From: Faecenecus sp036648855
Lineage (GTDB): Bacteria; Bacillota_I; Bacilli_A; RF39; UBA660
Direction: 5' to 3'
Length of the DNA stretch: 16,079 bases
Assembly (NCBI GenBank): GCA_036648855.1
Contig: JAVWCU010000018.1
Coordinates: 1-16,079 of the forward strand
This document shows, in pieces, positions 1 through 6,928 of this stretch. Positions within the stretch are counted from its first letter, which is position 1; each line of letters starts with the position of its first letter. The notes beneath the pieces are model-generated. The model had not been told where the DNA came from. It made no database searches and saw nothing but the letters and a program-made list of their open reading frames with translations. Position numbers and translations under genes: made by a program.

Positions 1-1116
1 GAAGTATTTGATACACTAAGAGATTCGTGTTACTCATTATTAGAAGAGGTTTCTATAGCACTAGGATTAGATGAAAGTATAATAAAATTTACATCATCAC
101 CTATGAGGGTTAGTTTCTTTAATGGGTCAAGAATAATATTTAAAGGTATGGATAAGCCAGAGAAATTAAAATCATTGAATGGAGTATCTATTGTTTGGAT
201 AGAAGAATGTAGTGAGGTTAAGTATGCAGGGTTCAAGGAGCTTACAGGAAGATTAAGACATCCTAAGTTAAGTAACCATATTATTTTATCTACTAATCCA
301 GTATCTAAAAGCAATTGGTGTTATAAGCACTTTTTTGAAGATAGAAAAAATAATATAAACATACTAAATGATGAAGAGTTATATAAGAAAAGAATAATAG
401 TAAAGGGTAAAACATATTATCATCACTCTACAGTAGATGATAATTTTTTTGTGCCCAAAGAGTACATTGAAACACTAGATGAACTAAAACAACATGACCC
501 AGACCTGTGGAGAATAGCAAGAAAAGGGAAGTTTGGAATAAATGGATTATTAGTATTCCCACAATTTGAAGTAGCTCCTAAAGAAGAGGTAATGAAAGCA
601 ATTAAAGAAATAAAGAATCCATTACTTAGAAATGGTATGGATTTTGGATTTGTAACATCTTACAATGCAGTAGTTAGATTAGCAGTAGATCATGATGAGA
701 AAATATTATATATCTATTGGGAATACTACAGTAAGAATAAAACAGATCCAGAGATTGCAAAAGATATTGCTGAGTTTAAGGAAAGTAGAGAATTAATAAA
801 AGCAGATTGTGCAGAGCCTAAAGCTATTAAGTATTATAAGCAAGAAGGGTTCAGAATGAAAAGTTGTAAAAAGTTCCAAGGGTCTAGGTCAATGTACACT
901 AAAAAGGTCAAAAGGTTTAAAAAGATAATATGTGCCGATAGTTGTATTAGTACAATGGAAGAATTAAAAGAGTTAACTTTTAAAATAGACTCTAAAACTG
1001 GAGAGCCAATAGAAGATGAATTCAATATAGATCCTCATACTTTATCAGCAATATGGTATGCACTAGATGATTATGAAGTATCAGACATAAAAGGTAGTGG
1101 ATTAAAGACATTTTAG
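1..1116 (+). CDS. terL: Terminase large subunit, 5' partial
   Basis: This is the packaging motor: an ATPase drives DNA into the procapsid and an RNase H-like nuclease cuts the concatemer. The frame is open from base 1, so 371 C-terminal residues are visible and the start and Walker A lie outside the window. An internal ATG at 103 is not the start, because good terminase sequence precedes it. Numbering from base 1, the Walker B-like strand SIVWIEE is at about residues 63-69, followed by an ATPase coupling segment (ILSTNP, about residue 96). The nuclease domain starts with the GMDFGF strand (D214), and a second acidic position is ADCAEP (D269). The C-terminal helix reads DPHTLSAIWYAL (from D344), where related terminases usually have an H-x-x-D-A pattern, so the third metal ligand looks replaced or shifted. 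The portal gene follows after a 120-nt gap, the usual SPP1-type order. The family call is secure; the nuclease residue assignment is by eye. Confidence 0.93.
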   Translation, partial: EVFDTLRDSCYSLLEEVSIALGLDESIIKFTSSPMRVSFFNGSRIIFKGMDKPEKLKSLNGVSIVWIEECSEVKYAGFKELTGRLRHPKLSNHIILSTNPVSKSNWCYKHFFEDRKNNINILNDEELYKKRIIVKGKTYYHHSTVDDNFFVPKEYIETLDELKQHDPDLWRIARKGKFGINGLLVFPQFEVAPKEEVMKAIKEIKNPLLRNGMDFGFVTSYNAVVRLAVDHDEKILYIYWEYYSKNKTDPEIAKDIAEFKESRELIKADCAEPKAIKYYKQEGFRMKSCKKFQGSRSMYTKKVKRFKKIICADSCISTMEELKELTFKIDSKTGEPIEDEFNIDPHTLSAIWYALDDYEVSDIKGSGLKTF

Positions 1117-1236
1117 CAATATTTTAATAAATAGTTTTGATTATTAGTTTTGATTATGTTAAAGGCATTGAATTTACTTAGGAAAAATATCGTTATCAAA
1201 ATATATAACATATGACTATAAAGTGAAGAGGTTGAT
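1117..1236. other. terL-portal intergenic gap with a 13-bp tandem duplication
   Basis: This 120-nt gap has no credible ORF. It contains a perfect head-to-tail repeat of TAGTTTTGATTAT at 1132-1144 and 1145-1157. A weak AT-rich stem follows, with arms 1187-1196 and 1205-1213, one bulged C and an 8-nt loop. There is no T-run and no convincing sigma-70 promoter. The portal SD (GAAGAGG) lies at its 3' end. The repeat may be a replication-slippage product; no function can be assigned. Confidence 0.5.
1132..1157. repeat. 13-bp perfect tandem direct repeat
   Basis: TAGTTTTGATTAT occurs twice without a spacer (1132-1144 and 1145-1157), just downstream of the terL stop. It is noncoding and AT-rich. 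Only two units are present, and no third degenerate copy is seen nearby. Confidence 0.85.
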
Positions 1237-2706
1237 ATGGTGGGCGTTAAAGAAATATGGAATAAAGTAAGAAAGGGAGTGAAAGCAGGTATGTTAGCAA
1301 TACAAGATAATACTTTGAATGATAATAAGGTTAAGACACTTATAAAAGAATTTAATAGTTCTGGTAAAAGAAGTTGGATGTTAGTAGGAGATAAATATTA
1401 TCAAGTTGACAATGATATTTTTTCAAGGAAAATAACTAAAAAAATTAAAGGTGCTGAAGTTGAAGAAACTTATAAAGCAAATAATAAGTTAGCACATTCC
1501 AAGTATAAGAATATGGTTGATGAAAAGGTAGCATATTTACTTACTAAAGATTTAAGCATTAAATGTAATGATGAAAAGTATTTAGATAAGCTTAAAGAAA
1601 CATTAGGAAAGCAATTTCAATATAAGATTAGTGGTCTAGGATATGAATCAAGTAATAAAGGTATAGCATGGCTACAAGCTTATATAGATGAAGATGGTAA
1701 ATTTAATACAATGATTATACCTAGTGAGCAATGTATCCCAATATGGAAAGATAATAGTCATATGGAATTAGATAGCATGATAAGAGTATATGAAACAGTT
1801 GCTTGGCAAGGGGATAAAAGAAAAACTATAACAAATGTAGAGGTATGGACAGTTGATGGAGTGAATTATTATAAATTAGATAATAATAATTTAATTCCAT
1901 ATATAGAAAATAATTATGATAACAATGGGCCCATTGCACATTATAAAAAAGGTGAAGATTGGTGTAGTTGGGGAAAAGTACCCTTTGTACCCTTTAAAAA
2001 TAATAGAATAGAGTTACCAGATATAAAGTTTGTTAAGTCTTTACTTGATGCATATGACTTAAGTAGAAGTGAAGCTGCTAACTATGTTGAAGAGGTTAAA
2101 AATCTGATTTATATTTTAAAAGGTTACGGTGGAGAAGATATAAATGAGTTTATGAAAAATTTAAATGAAAATAGAGCAGTATTAATAGATGATCCTGAAG
2201 AAGGTGGGGTGGATACATTGACACCACAAATGGATATTACAGCTTTAAAAGAACATTATGAGCAACTTAAGAGAGATTTAGTTGAAGATGGGCAAAGTGT
2301 TAATAAAGATTTAGATAAGTTTGGATCATCACCTTCAGGAGTAGCACTTAGATTTATGTATAGTGGATTAGATTTAAAGTGTAATGCATTAGAGGTTGAA
2401 TTCAAAATGGGAATAGAAAGCCTACTATACTTTATAAATATATACCTTTCAGAAACTGGACTAGGTACTTATAAAGATATTGATGTAGATATAATATTTA
2501 ATAGAGATATGGAAATAAATGAATCAGAAGTAATTACTAATTGTAATAATAGTAAAGGAACTATAAGTAATAAAACTATTATTGGAAATCATCCATGGGT
2601 AAAGAATATTGAAGAAGAGGAAAAGGCTATAGAAGAACAGAATAAAGTAAATCTACCATTCCAAGATAAGATTCCAGTAGTTGGTGGTGGAGTTAATGAA
2701 GAGTAG
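1237..2706 (+). CDS. Portal protein (SPP1 gp6-like)
   Basis: This 489-residue protein should form the dodecameric ring at the capsid vertex through which DNA enters and leaves and to which terminase and connector proteins bind. It matches the SPP1 gp6-like portal family in length and character. It has a charged N-terminal region, an early KYKNMVDEKVAYLLTKD segment (about residues 90-106) of the kind that opens this family, and a mixed alpha/beta clip and wing region with many aromatic residues. The helical stretch around FVKSLLDAYDLSRSEAANYVEEV and a late SGVALRFMYSGLDLKCNALE segment resemble the stem and crown helices. The ATG at 1237 is preceded by GAAGAGG at a suitable distance. The 3' end overlaps the minor head gene by 11 nt, suggesting translational coupling. 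The assignment rests on family resemblance plus position between terL and the MuF gene. Confidence 0.9.
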   Translation: MVGVKEIWNKVRKGVKAGMLAIQDNTLNDNKVKTLIKEFNSSGKRSWMLVGDKYYQVDNDIFSRKITKKIKGAEVEETYKANNKLAHSKYKNMVDEKVAYLLTKDLSIKCNDEKYLDKLKETLGKQFQYKISGLGYESSNKGIAWLQAYIDEDGKFNTMIIPSEQCIPIWKDNSHMELDSMIRVYETVAWQGDKRKTITNVEVWTVDGVNYYKLDNNNLIPYIENNYDNNGPIAHYKKGEDWCSWGKVPFVPFKNNRIELPDIKFVKSLLDAYDLSRSEAANYVEEVKNLIYILKGYGGEDINEFMKNLNENRAVLIDDPEEGGVDTLTPQMDITALKEHYEQLKRDLVEDGQSVNKDLDKFGSSPSGVALRFMYSGLDLKCNALEVEFKMGIESLLYFINIYLSETGLGTYKDIDVDIIFNRDMEINESEVITNCNNSKGTISNKTIIGNHPWVKNIEEEEKAIEEQNKVNLPFQDKIPVVGGGVNEE

Positions 2707-3976
2707 TGAGTATTGGGAGCAAAGAATAGCTAATGGTACTTGGAAAATATATAATGCTTTAGAGCAAAGGAATAAAGATTTATTAGAAATGTATCAAGAG
2801 GCAAGCCTTAATATATCAGAGGAATTATATAAAGTAGCAGAGAAGCTTAAAACATCAACACCTATGTTAAGTGATATGCATAAGTTTGGAAGACTTACAG
2901 AATTACAAGAAAATATGGAGAATGTTATAAAAGAGCTTGGAGAATCAGTAGAAAAGTTTGGAAAGGATAATATGTCAGAAGGGTTTGATGGAACTTATAA
3001 AAATGTTATGGCCCAGTTAGGGAAAACGGAGTTTGCAAAGGTGCCTAAAAAGGTAATGGAGGAAATGATGGATAGGGCATGGCTTGGAAGTAACTTTTCA
3101 GAAAGGTTATGGAAGAATACACAAGTATTAGCGGTTAATCTTAATGATATTCTTACAAATGGAATTACTCAAGGAAAGACTATTACTGAAATGGCTATAC
3201 AATTAAACAATATGATGAATAGTGGATTTAATGTATCTCATAGACTTATAAGAACAGAAACAATGCATTATCTTAATGAAAGTGCATTTAAAGGATATGA
3301 AGATGCTGGATGTGAAGAGGTTGAAGTTTGGGCAGCAAAAGATGAAAGAGTTTGTGAAGTGTGTGGAGCAATGCATGGGAAAGTATATAAAATAAAGAAA
3401 AGACCAGTATTACCATTACATGCAAATTGTAGATGTACTTATTTACCAATTATTAAAGATACTGTAGAAGCAATTAATAAAAATGGTAAAAAAATAAACT
3501 TCAATTTAGAGGGAATGAAATCAAAAAGAGTTGAAACAGTTAAAAAGGTAATAATAGATTTATCTAGTCAATATAATACTAGTTTGAACAGCGTTTATGT
3601 TAATAAAAATGGGAAAGAGGCTGGAAAGGTAAATATGGCTTATGATATGTATTTATCTAGCACTAGGACATTTGATATAGTTCATGAATTTGCACATACC
3701 TTAGCTATGACAAATTCAGATAAATTAAAATTAACAGATAATAAAGAGTTTTGGAAAGAGATAAAAAAAGTCAGAAGAGAATATACAAAAGAAGTTGCAA
3801 ATGACTATTCTAAGGTTATCTCATCATATTCACTTGAAAGTGTAGATGAATTTATGGCTGAAGCATTTACTCAATCATATTTAAAAGATACAAATGAGTT
3901 ATCAGAACAGTATAGTAATAATTATGAATATGGAGATAAAGTTAAAAGAATAGTAAATAAGTATTTTAAAAAGTAA
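2696..3976 (+). CDS. MuF-type minor head protein with C-terminal zincin-like (putative toxin) domain
   Basis: This 426-residue minor capsid protein has two parts. The N-terminal two thirds resemble SPP1 gp7/Mu gpF: a long charged helical region, then LIRTETMHYLNESA (about residues 179-192), a CEVC pair (C220, C223), H227 and HANCRC (H242, C245, C247), which look like the usual MuF metal-binding cluster. Such proteins sit inside the head near the portal and can be ejected with DNA. The C-terminal part (about residues 265-426) is an extension with HEFAH (H330, E331, H334) and, 55 residues after H334, DEFMAEAF, whose E385 or E389 could be the third zinc ligand of a gluzincin. This is the layout of MuF polymorphic toxins of temperate Firmicute phages; toxicity here is inferred. 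ATG 2696 is preferred. An in-frame TTG at 2681 would add five residues, but GGTGG at 2682-2686 is well placed for the ATG. The start overlaps the portal stop. Confidence 0.85.
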   Translation: MKSSEYWEQRIANGTWKIYNALEQRNKDLLEMYQEASLNISEELYKVAEKLKTSTPMLSDMHKFGRLTELQENMENVIKELGESVEKFGKDNMSEGFDGTYKNVMAQLGKTEFAKVPKKVMEEMMDRAWLGSNFSERLWKNTQVLAVNLNDILTNGITQGKTITEMAIQLNNMMNSGFNVSHRLIRTETMHYLNESAFKGYEDAGCEEVEVWAAKDERVCEVCGAMHGKVYKIKKRPVLPLHANCRCTYLPIIKDTVEAINKNGKKINFNLEGMKSKRVETVKKVIIDLSSQYNTSLNSVYVNKNGKEAGKVNMAYDMYLSSTRTFDIVHEFAHTLAMTNSDKLKLTDNKEFWKEIKKVRREYTKEVANDYSKVISSYSLESVDEFMAEAFTQSYLKDTNELSEQYSNNYEYGDKVKRIVNKYFKK

Positions 3977-4020
3977 ATTGATATATAGTGTACATTAATA
4001 CTCAAAAGGCTAGAAAATTA

Positions 4021-4128
4021 ATGGCGGATATTAAACTTAATGTTTCTTTAGGAAATGATGAAAAAGTAGATAAATTAAGAAAAGAGTTAAAAATTGAAAT
4101 GGATAAATCAAATGGTAAAAGCACTTAG
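4021..4128 (+). CDS. Small hypothetical protein downstream of the MuF protein
   Basis: This is a 35-residue ORF, MADIKLNVSLGNDEKVDKLR followed by KELKIEMDKSNGKST. It is hydrophilic and probably helical at its C-terminal half. The ATG at 4021 has AAAAGG at 4004-4009 as a possible SD, with slightly long spacing. The same frame is open upstream to a GTG at 3988, which would add 11 residues (ending in KARKLM) but has no visible SD. The stop lies inside the following hairpin, which would terminate just this message. I do not recognise the family. Its position directly after a gene encoding a possible toxin domain makes it a candidate immunity or accessory product, but it is shorter than typical immunity proteins, and nothing in the sequence shows binding. 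Confidence 0.4.
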   Translation: MADIKLNVSLGNDEKVDKLRKELKIEMDKSNGKST

Positions 4129-4148
4129 AAGACTAGGTGCTTTTATTT
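4117..4148 (+). terminator. Rho-independent terminator or attenuator
   Basis: A 12-bp stem pairs AAAAGCACTTAG (4117-4128) with CTAGGTGCTTTT (4133-4144) across an AAGA loop, with one U-G pair (4125/4136). The 3' side continues as TTTTATTTA. The stem includes the stop codon of the preceding small ORF. Confidence 0.75.
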
Positions 4149-4171
4149 ATACTTAAAATTAAGGAGGAAAA

Positions 4172-4273
4172 ATGTTAGAGAAATTAATAGCTAGAATTCA
4201 TTATGAACATTTATTTACTAATAGACACCGTATTAGGTGTAAGCAATTTAATAATATGAATAAATTTAAGTAA
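4172..4273 (+). CDS. Small basic hypothetical protein (33 aa)
   Basis: The ORF encodes MLEKLIARIHYEHLFTNRHR plus RCKQFNNMNKFK-type sequence, rich in Lys, Arg and His with little acidic content. Its best support is translational: AAGGAGGAAAA sits immediately before the ATG, as strong an SD as any in the window. It lies between two terminator-like hairpins, and the second hairpin starts at the last base of its stop codon, so the unit looks like a compact cistron. I do not recognise a domain. A leader peptide, a nucleic-acid-binding peptide or a remnant of a larger gene are all possible. Function is unknown. Confidence 0.5.
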   Translation: MLEKLIARIHYEHLFTNRHRIRCKQFNNMNKFK

Positions 4274-4296
4274 GTCTTAGGAAGCTAAGGCTTTTT
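4273..4296 (+). terminator. Rho-independent terminator or attenuator after the 33-aa ORF
   Basis: An 8-bp stem pairs AGTCTTAG (4273-4280) with CTAAGGCT (4285-4292) across a GAAG loop, with one U-G pair (4275/4290), followed directly by a T-run (4292-4296). It is shorter than the hairpin at 4117, so readthrough is plausible. Confidence 0.7.
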
Positions 4297-4298
4297 AT

Positions 4299-4328
4299 TA
4301 TGCCTTTTATTACTATACAGAAGGCGTA
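4299..4328 (+). other. Intergenic hairpin upstream of the scaffold gene
   Basis: Arms TATGCCTT (4299-4306) and AAGGCGTA (4321-4328) form 8 pairs with one U-G, around a 14-nt loop. No T-run follows, so it is not a standard terminator. It could be an mRNA processing or stabilising element in the scaffold leader; this is inference only. Confidence 0.4.
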
Positions 4329-4395
4329 AAAGAATGGATTAGTAAACTCATTATAAGAGCAACACTTGTAAAAAGCGTAGATGGAGGGATAAACA

Positions 4396-4950
4396 ATGAA
4401 AATGGAAGAATTATTAAAAGCTCAAGGTCTTACAGATGAACAGGTTAAATCAGTTATGGCAGGAATGGCTACTAATAAGATTTATACTACTAGCTTAGAG
4501 AATGCAGATGAAAGATACACTAAGCTTAAAGGTCAAAAGGAAGATGCTGAAGAGCAACTTAAAACTGCTAATACAACAGTAGCTGATTTAAAAAAGAACA
4601 ATAAGGATAATGAAACTTTACAAGCAACTATCAAGGCTCATGAAGATACTATTATAACTCTTAAAGCAGATAGTGATAGTAAAATAAAGAATTTAACTAT
4701 TGATAGTGCAATAGACAAGTTATTAACTACAAATAAGGCTAAGCACAGTGATTTACTTGCTAGTAAATTTGATAGAGAAAAAATTGTTGTTGCAGAAGGT
4801 GGAAAGATTGAGGGACTTGATGAACAGTTCAAAGGGATTAAAGAAAATTATAAAGATCTATTTGAAGAAAAAATAACAGGTACAACACCAAATAATTCTG
4901 GTGGAGGACAAGCGGCAAGCGACCCATTTTTAGAAGGATTTAATTCTTAA
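4396..4950 (+). CDS. Capsid scaffolding protein (phage minor structural GP20 type)
   Basis: This 184-residue scaffold would guide assembly of the major capsid protein into a procapsid and then be released. It opens with a short helix (MEELLKAQGLTDEQVKSVMA). A long, highly charged coiled coil follows at roughly residues 38-105 (KGQKEDAEEQLKTANTTVAD and onward). A more compact C-terminal helical region (about residues 108-160) ends in a glycine-rich linker and a short tail (DPFLEGFNS) of the kind that contacts the capsid protein. The GP20-type scaffold family has this size and layout and regularly precedes the capsid gene. SD GGAGGG precedes the ATG. The capsid gene follows after 29 nt. No protease motif is visible, so this looks like a separate SPP1-type scaffold rather than an HK97-type protease-scaffold. 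Confidence 0.88.
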   Translation: MKMEELLKAQGLTDEQVKSVMAGMATNKIYTTSLENADERYTKLKGQKEDAEEQLKTANTTVADLKKNNKDNETLQATIKAHEDTIITLKADSDSKIKNLTIDSAIDKLLTTNKAKHSDLLASKFDREKIVVAEGGKIEGLDEQFKGIKENYKDLFEEKITGTTPNNSGGGQAASDPFLEGFNS

Positions 4951-4979
4951 TAATAATATGATTAGAGGAGAGATGTAAC

Positions 4980-5849
4980 ATGGCAGTAACAGATTATGCA
5001 AAAAAATATTCAGGTGCGGTAGATGAGAAATTTAAAGCAGAGGCTAAATCAGAAGGGGCAATTAATAAAGATTTTGATTTTGTAGGGGCTAAAACAGTAG
5101 TTGTATATAATGTATCGACTTCTAAAATGAATGATTATAAGAGAACTGGTAATAGTCGATATGGAGAAGTAGAAGATTTAAATGTAGGATCACAAGAAAT
5201 GACAATGACTAAAGATAGATCATTTAGTTTTGCAATTGATAAGATGGATGAGGACGAAACAGGAGGAGCATTAAATGCTGGTAAAGCATTAGCTAGACAA
5301 ATTAAAGAAGTTATAATTCCAGAAGTTGATGCCTATAGATTCAATAATATTCTGAGCGGGGCAGGAAATGAGAAAGTTGTAGCATCATTAACTAAAACAA
5401 ATATTTATGATGAGATAACAGCTGGAACAGAAGCACAAGAAGAGGCAGAAGTACCTTTAGTAGGAAGATATTTATATGTAACACCGGCTACATATAAGCT
5501 TATGAAACAATCAACAGATATTATATTAGATACAGAAATAGGACAAGAAATGAGAGTGAAAGGAATAGTAGCAATGGTTGATGATATGCCTGTTGTGAGA
5601 GTTCCGGCTAATAGACTTGGGGCAAATGTACATTTTATAATTACACACTCAATGGCAGCTACATCACCAGTAAAACTTGCAGAATATAAAACTCATACAG
5701 ATGTTCCTGGAATATCGGGGGAATTATGTGAGGGTAGAGTATATTATGATTGTTTTGTATTAGAAAATAAAGCTGATGCAATTTATGCATGTGTAAAAAC
5801 AGCAACAGTAAAGGAAGTAAAAAAAGTTGATGTAGAAGATCAAGAATAG
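4980..5849 (+). CDS. Major capsid protein
   Basis: This 289-residue protein is the main shell subunit, expected to have the HK97 fold. The N-terminal segment (about residues 1-45) is hydrophilic and helical. It is followed by the strand-rich region with YKRTGNSRYGEVEDLNVGSQ (about residues 54-73), which corresponds to the E-loop in this class. Then comes FSFAIDKMDEDET and a long spine-like helix (ALNAGKALARQIKEVIIPEVDAYR). The C-terminal half contains RYLYVTPATYKLMKQS and MPVVRVPANR, patterns typical of Clostridium and Lactobacillus phage capsid proteins in the P domain. A short charged tail ends the protein (VKKVDVEDQE). The SD is AGAGGAGA. A strong hairpin with T-run follows immediately, which suits the most abundant late product. 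No cleavage site for a maturation protease is evident. Confidence 0.92.
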   Translation: MAVTDYAKKYSGAVDEKFKAEAKSEGAINKDFDFVGAKTVVVYNVSTSKMNDYKRTGNSRYGEVEDLNVGSQEMTMTKDRSFSFAIDKMDEDETGGALNAGKALARQIKEVIIPEVDAYRFNNILSGAGNEKVVASLTKTNIYDEITAGTEAQEEAEVPLVGRYLYVTPATYKLMKQSTDIILDTEIGQEMRVKGIVAMVDDMPVVRVPANRLGANVHFIITHSMAATSPVKLAEYKTHTDVPGISGELCEGRVYYDCFVLENKADAIYACVKTATVKEVKKVDVEDQE

Positions 5850-5855
5850 AAAGTG

Positions 5856-5884
5856 AAGGTGCTCGAAAGAGTACCTTTTATTTA
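5856..5884 (+). terminator. Terminator or attenuator after the major capsid gene
   Basis: A 9-bp stem pairs AAGGTGCTC (5856-5864) with GAGTACCTT (5869-5877) across a stable GAAA tetraloop, with one G-U pair (5861/5872), and the 3' arm runs into TTTTATTT. The next gene starts only 13 nt later without an obvious promoter, so partial termination is likely. Confidence 0.8.
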
Positions 5885-5896
5885 GGATGTGACTTT

Positions 5897-6205
5897 ATGC
5901 AAAATATAATATTAGATTCACTGATATTAAGGCCAGGATTAGCAGATATGGATAGTGAATTATTGTTAGATATAATAGAAGATTCAATAGAAGAGGTAAA
6001 AGAATATATAAATTTATCGGAAGAGGATACTATACCAACTAAAGCAATAGTGATAGTTAAAGAGATAGCAATTATAAGAGCTAATAAAATAGGTTCAGAG
6101 GGTTTATCTAATGAAAGCTATAGTGGAGTTAGTCAAAGTTTTATAGATGGGTTACCTAAAGATACATTAAAAAAGATTAAAAGGTTAAGAAAATTACCGA
6201 GGTGA
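5897..6205 (+). CDS. Head-tail connector adaptor (SPP1 gp15 / HK97 gp6-like)
   Basis: This small helical protein of 102 residues probably binds under the portal and begins the neck. It has the adaptor layout: an N-terminal helix start (LILRPGLADMDSELLLDIIE), a run of acidic residues leading into helix 2 (DSIEEVKEYINL), a third helix of hydrophobic residues ending in IIRANKIGSEG, then a loop with SNESYSGVSQSFIDGLP and a basic C-terminal helix (KKIKRLRKLPR). The glycine/serine loop before the last helix is typical of the gp6/gp15 family. The SD is modest (AGGATGTG) and lies just after the post-capsid hairpin, so expression should be lower than that of the capsid. Position directly downstream of the capsid gene supports the call. 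Confidence 0.82.
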   Translation: MQNIILDSLILRPGLADMDSELLLDIIEDSIEEVKEYINLSEEDTIPTKAIVIVKEIAIIRANKIGSEGLSNESYSGVSQSFIDGLPKDTLKKIKRLRKLPR

Positions 6206-6209
6206 TACT

Positions 6210-6524
6210 ATGTCAATAAATTCAGAAATGAAAAAGGTTAAACTTCAAGTAAAAGAAAAGGTTGAAAGTCCAAGTGGAGCAGAAAAATTTATATGGAAAG
6301 ATGTTAAAGATACACTAGTAGCTATATATAAAACTAATGATACTTTAAACACTCAAAGTATTAAATATAATTCTAGTAGCCACACAGGGCTAACATTTAA
6401 TAAAAATATTAAAGAGGGTATAAATAGGTTAATAGACAATGAAGTCGTATATGATGTTGTTGGTGCTAATCCTAAAGGTAGATTAAACTCTTTATTACTT
6501 AAGGTAGTTGATACAGATGTCTAA
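6210..6524 (+). CDS. Head-closure / head-tail joining protein (SPP1 gp16-like)
   Basis: This beta-rich protein of 104 residues is likely the stopper that closes the connector after packaging. Visible features are an N-terminal strand region with KLQVKEKVESPSGAEKFIWK, then VKDTLVAIYKTNDT, a central Ser/Thr-rich loop (SIKYNSSSHTGLTF, about residues 50-63) and a C-terminal VYDVVGANPKGRLNSLLLKV, which matches the late strand pair common in head-tail joining proteins. It starts 4 nt after the adaptor with SD GAGGTGAT and overlaps the next gene by 8 nt. Sequence similarity in this family is low, so position carries much of the weight. Confidence 0.72.
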   Translation: MSINSEMKKVKLQVKEKVESPSGAEKFIWKDVKDTLVAIYKTNDTLNTQSIKYNSSSHTGLTFNKNIKEGINRLIDNEVVYDVVGANPKGRLNSLLLKVVDTDV

Positions 6525-6927
6525 TAAGGATTTTGAAAGAAGTATAGAAAATGCAACCCTTAAGATTATTCAAAATGTAGCTAAGAATATGAAAAAAGCT
6601 TGTTTAGTTGTTGAAAGAGATGCAAAGATTGAATGTCCTATAGATCAAGGGCCACTTAGGGCTAGTATTAGTAATGACGTTAACATAACATCTAGCGAAA
6701 TAGTTGGAACTGTATTTAGTAGTTCTGAAATAGCCCCTTATGTGCATCAAGGCACAGGAATATATGCAGTTGATGGAAATGGTAGAAAGACACCTTGGAA
6801 GTATGAAGTTAAAGCTGGTAAGTATAAAGGCTGGCATACAACAGAAGGTCAGGAGCCACAACCATTTTTAGATAAGGCAAAATTGAAAAATAAAGATAAA
6901 ATATCTAAGATATTAGCAGGTGTTTAA
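6517..6927 (+). CDS. HK97 gp10-like neck/tail completion protein (SPP1 gp16.1 position)
   Basis: This 136-residue protein belongs to the HK97 gp10-like family, found in nearly all phages of this type between the head-closure and tail-terminator genes. It shows an N-terminal helix with a basic stretch (VAKNMKKACLVVERDAKIECP) followed by PIDQGPLRASIS, then a strand pair EIVGTVFSSSEIAPYVHQGTGIYA, whose Y-V-H-x-G-T-G segment is the family hallmark. A W-containing loop and the EPQPFLDKA segment complete the usual order. Its exact role is less well defined than that of its neighbours. ATG 6517 is chosen over an upstream in-frame TTG at 6508 because AAGGTAG at 6501-6507 is properly spaced for the ATG. 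It overlaps the previous stop by 8 nt. Confidence 0.85.
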   Translation: MSNKDFERSIENATLKIIQNVAKNMKKACLVVERDAKIECPIDQGPLRASISNDVNITSSEIVGTVFSSSEIAPYVHQGTGIYAVDGNGRKTPWKYEVKAGKYKGWHTTEGQEPQPFLDKAKLKNKDKISKILAGV

Positions 6928-6928
6928 A

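Larger units (their letters stand above)
3977..4395. other. 419-nt interval between minor head and scaffold genes: two small ORFs and three hairpins
   Basis: This is the only stretch over 300 nt without a large gene. In order it holds a small ORF ending at 4128, a terminator-like hairpin overlapping its stop (4117-4148), a strong SD and a 33-codon ORF (4172-4273), a second terminator-like hairpin (4273-4296), a third hairpin without a T-run (4299-4328), and then the scaffold gene with SD GGAGGG. SPP1 also has small genes between gp7 and the scaffold gp11. I see no reliable promoter here, so scaffold expression seems to need readthrough or a weak promoter that I cannot identify. Confidence 0.6.

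Noticed and set aside
103..1116. terL starting at the ATG at 103
   Set aside because: The frame is open and terminase-like from base 1, and the usual N-terminal ATPase region with Walker A must lie upstream of the window, so 103 is an internal Met.
1187..1213. A hairpin upstream of the portal gene as a terminator
   Set aside because: The stem is nearly all A-T pairs with a bulge and no T-run follows; it is unlikely to be stable enough to act.
4300..4329. A 9-codon ORF starting at ATG 4300 upstream of the scaffold
   Set aside because: It is too short, lacks a proper SD and falls within a hairpin.
4329..4380. A promoter in front of the scaffold gene
   Set aside because: TATAAG-like and TTGTAA-like hexamers can be found, but not at proper spacing; in such AT-rich DNA they are expected by chance.
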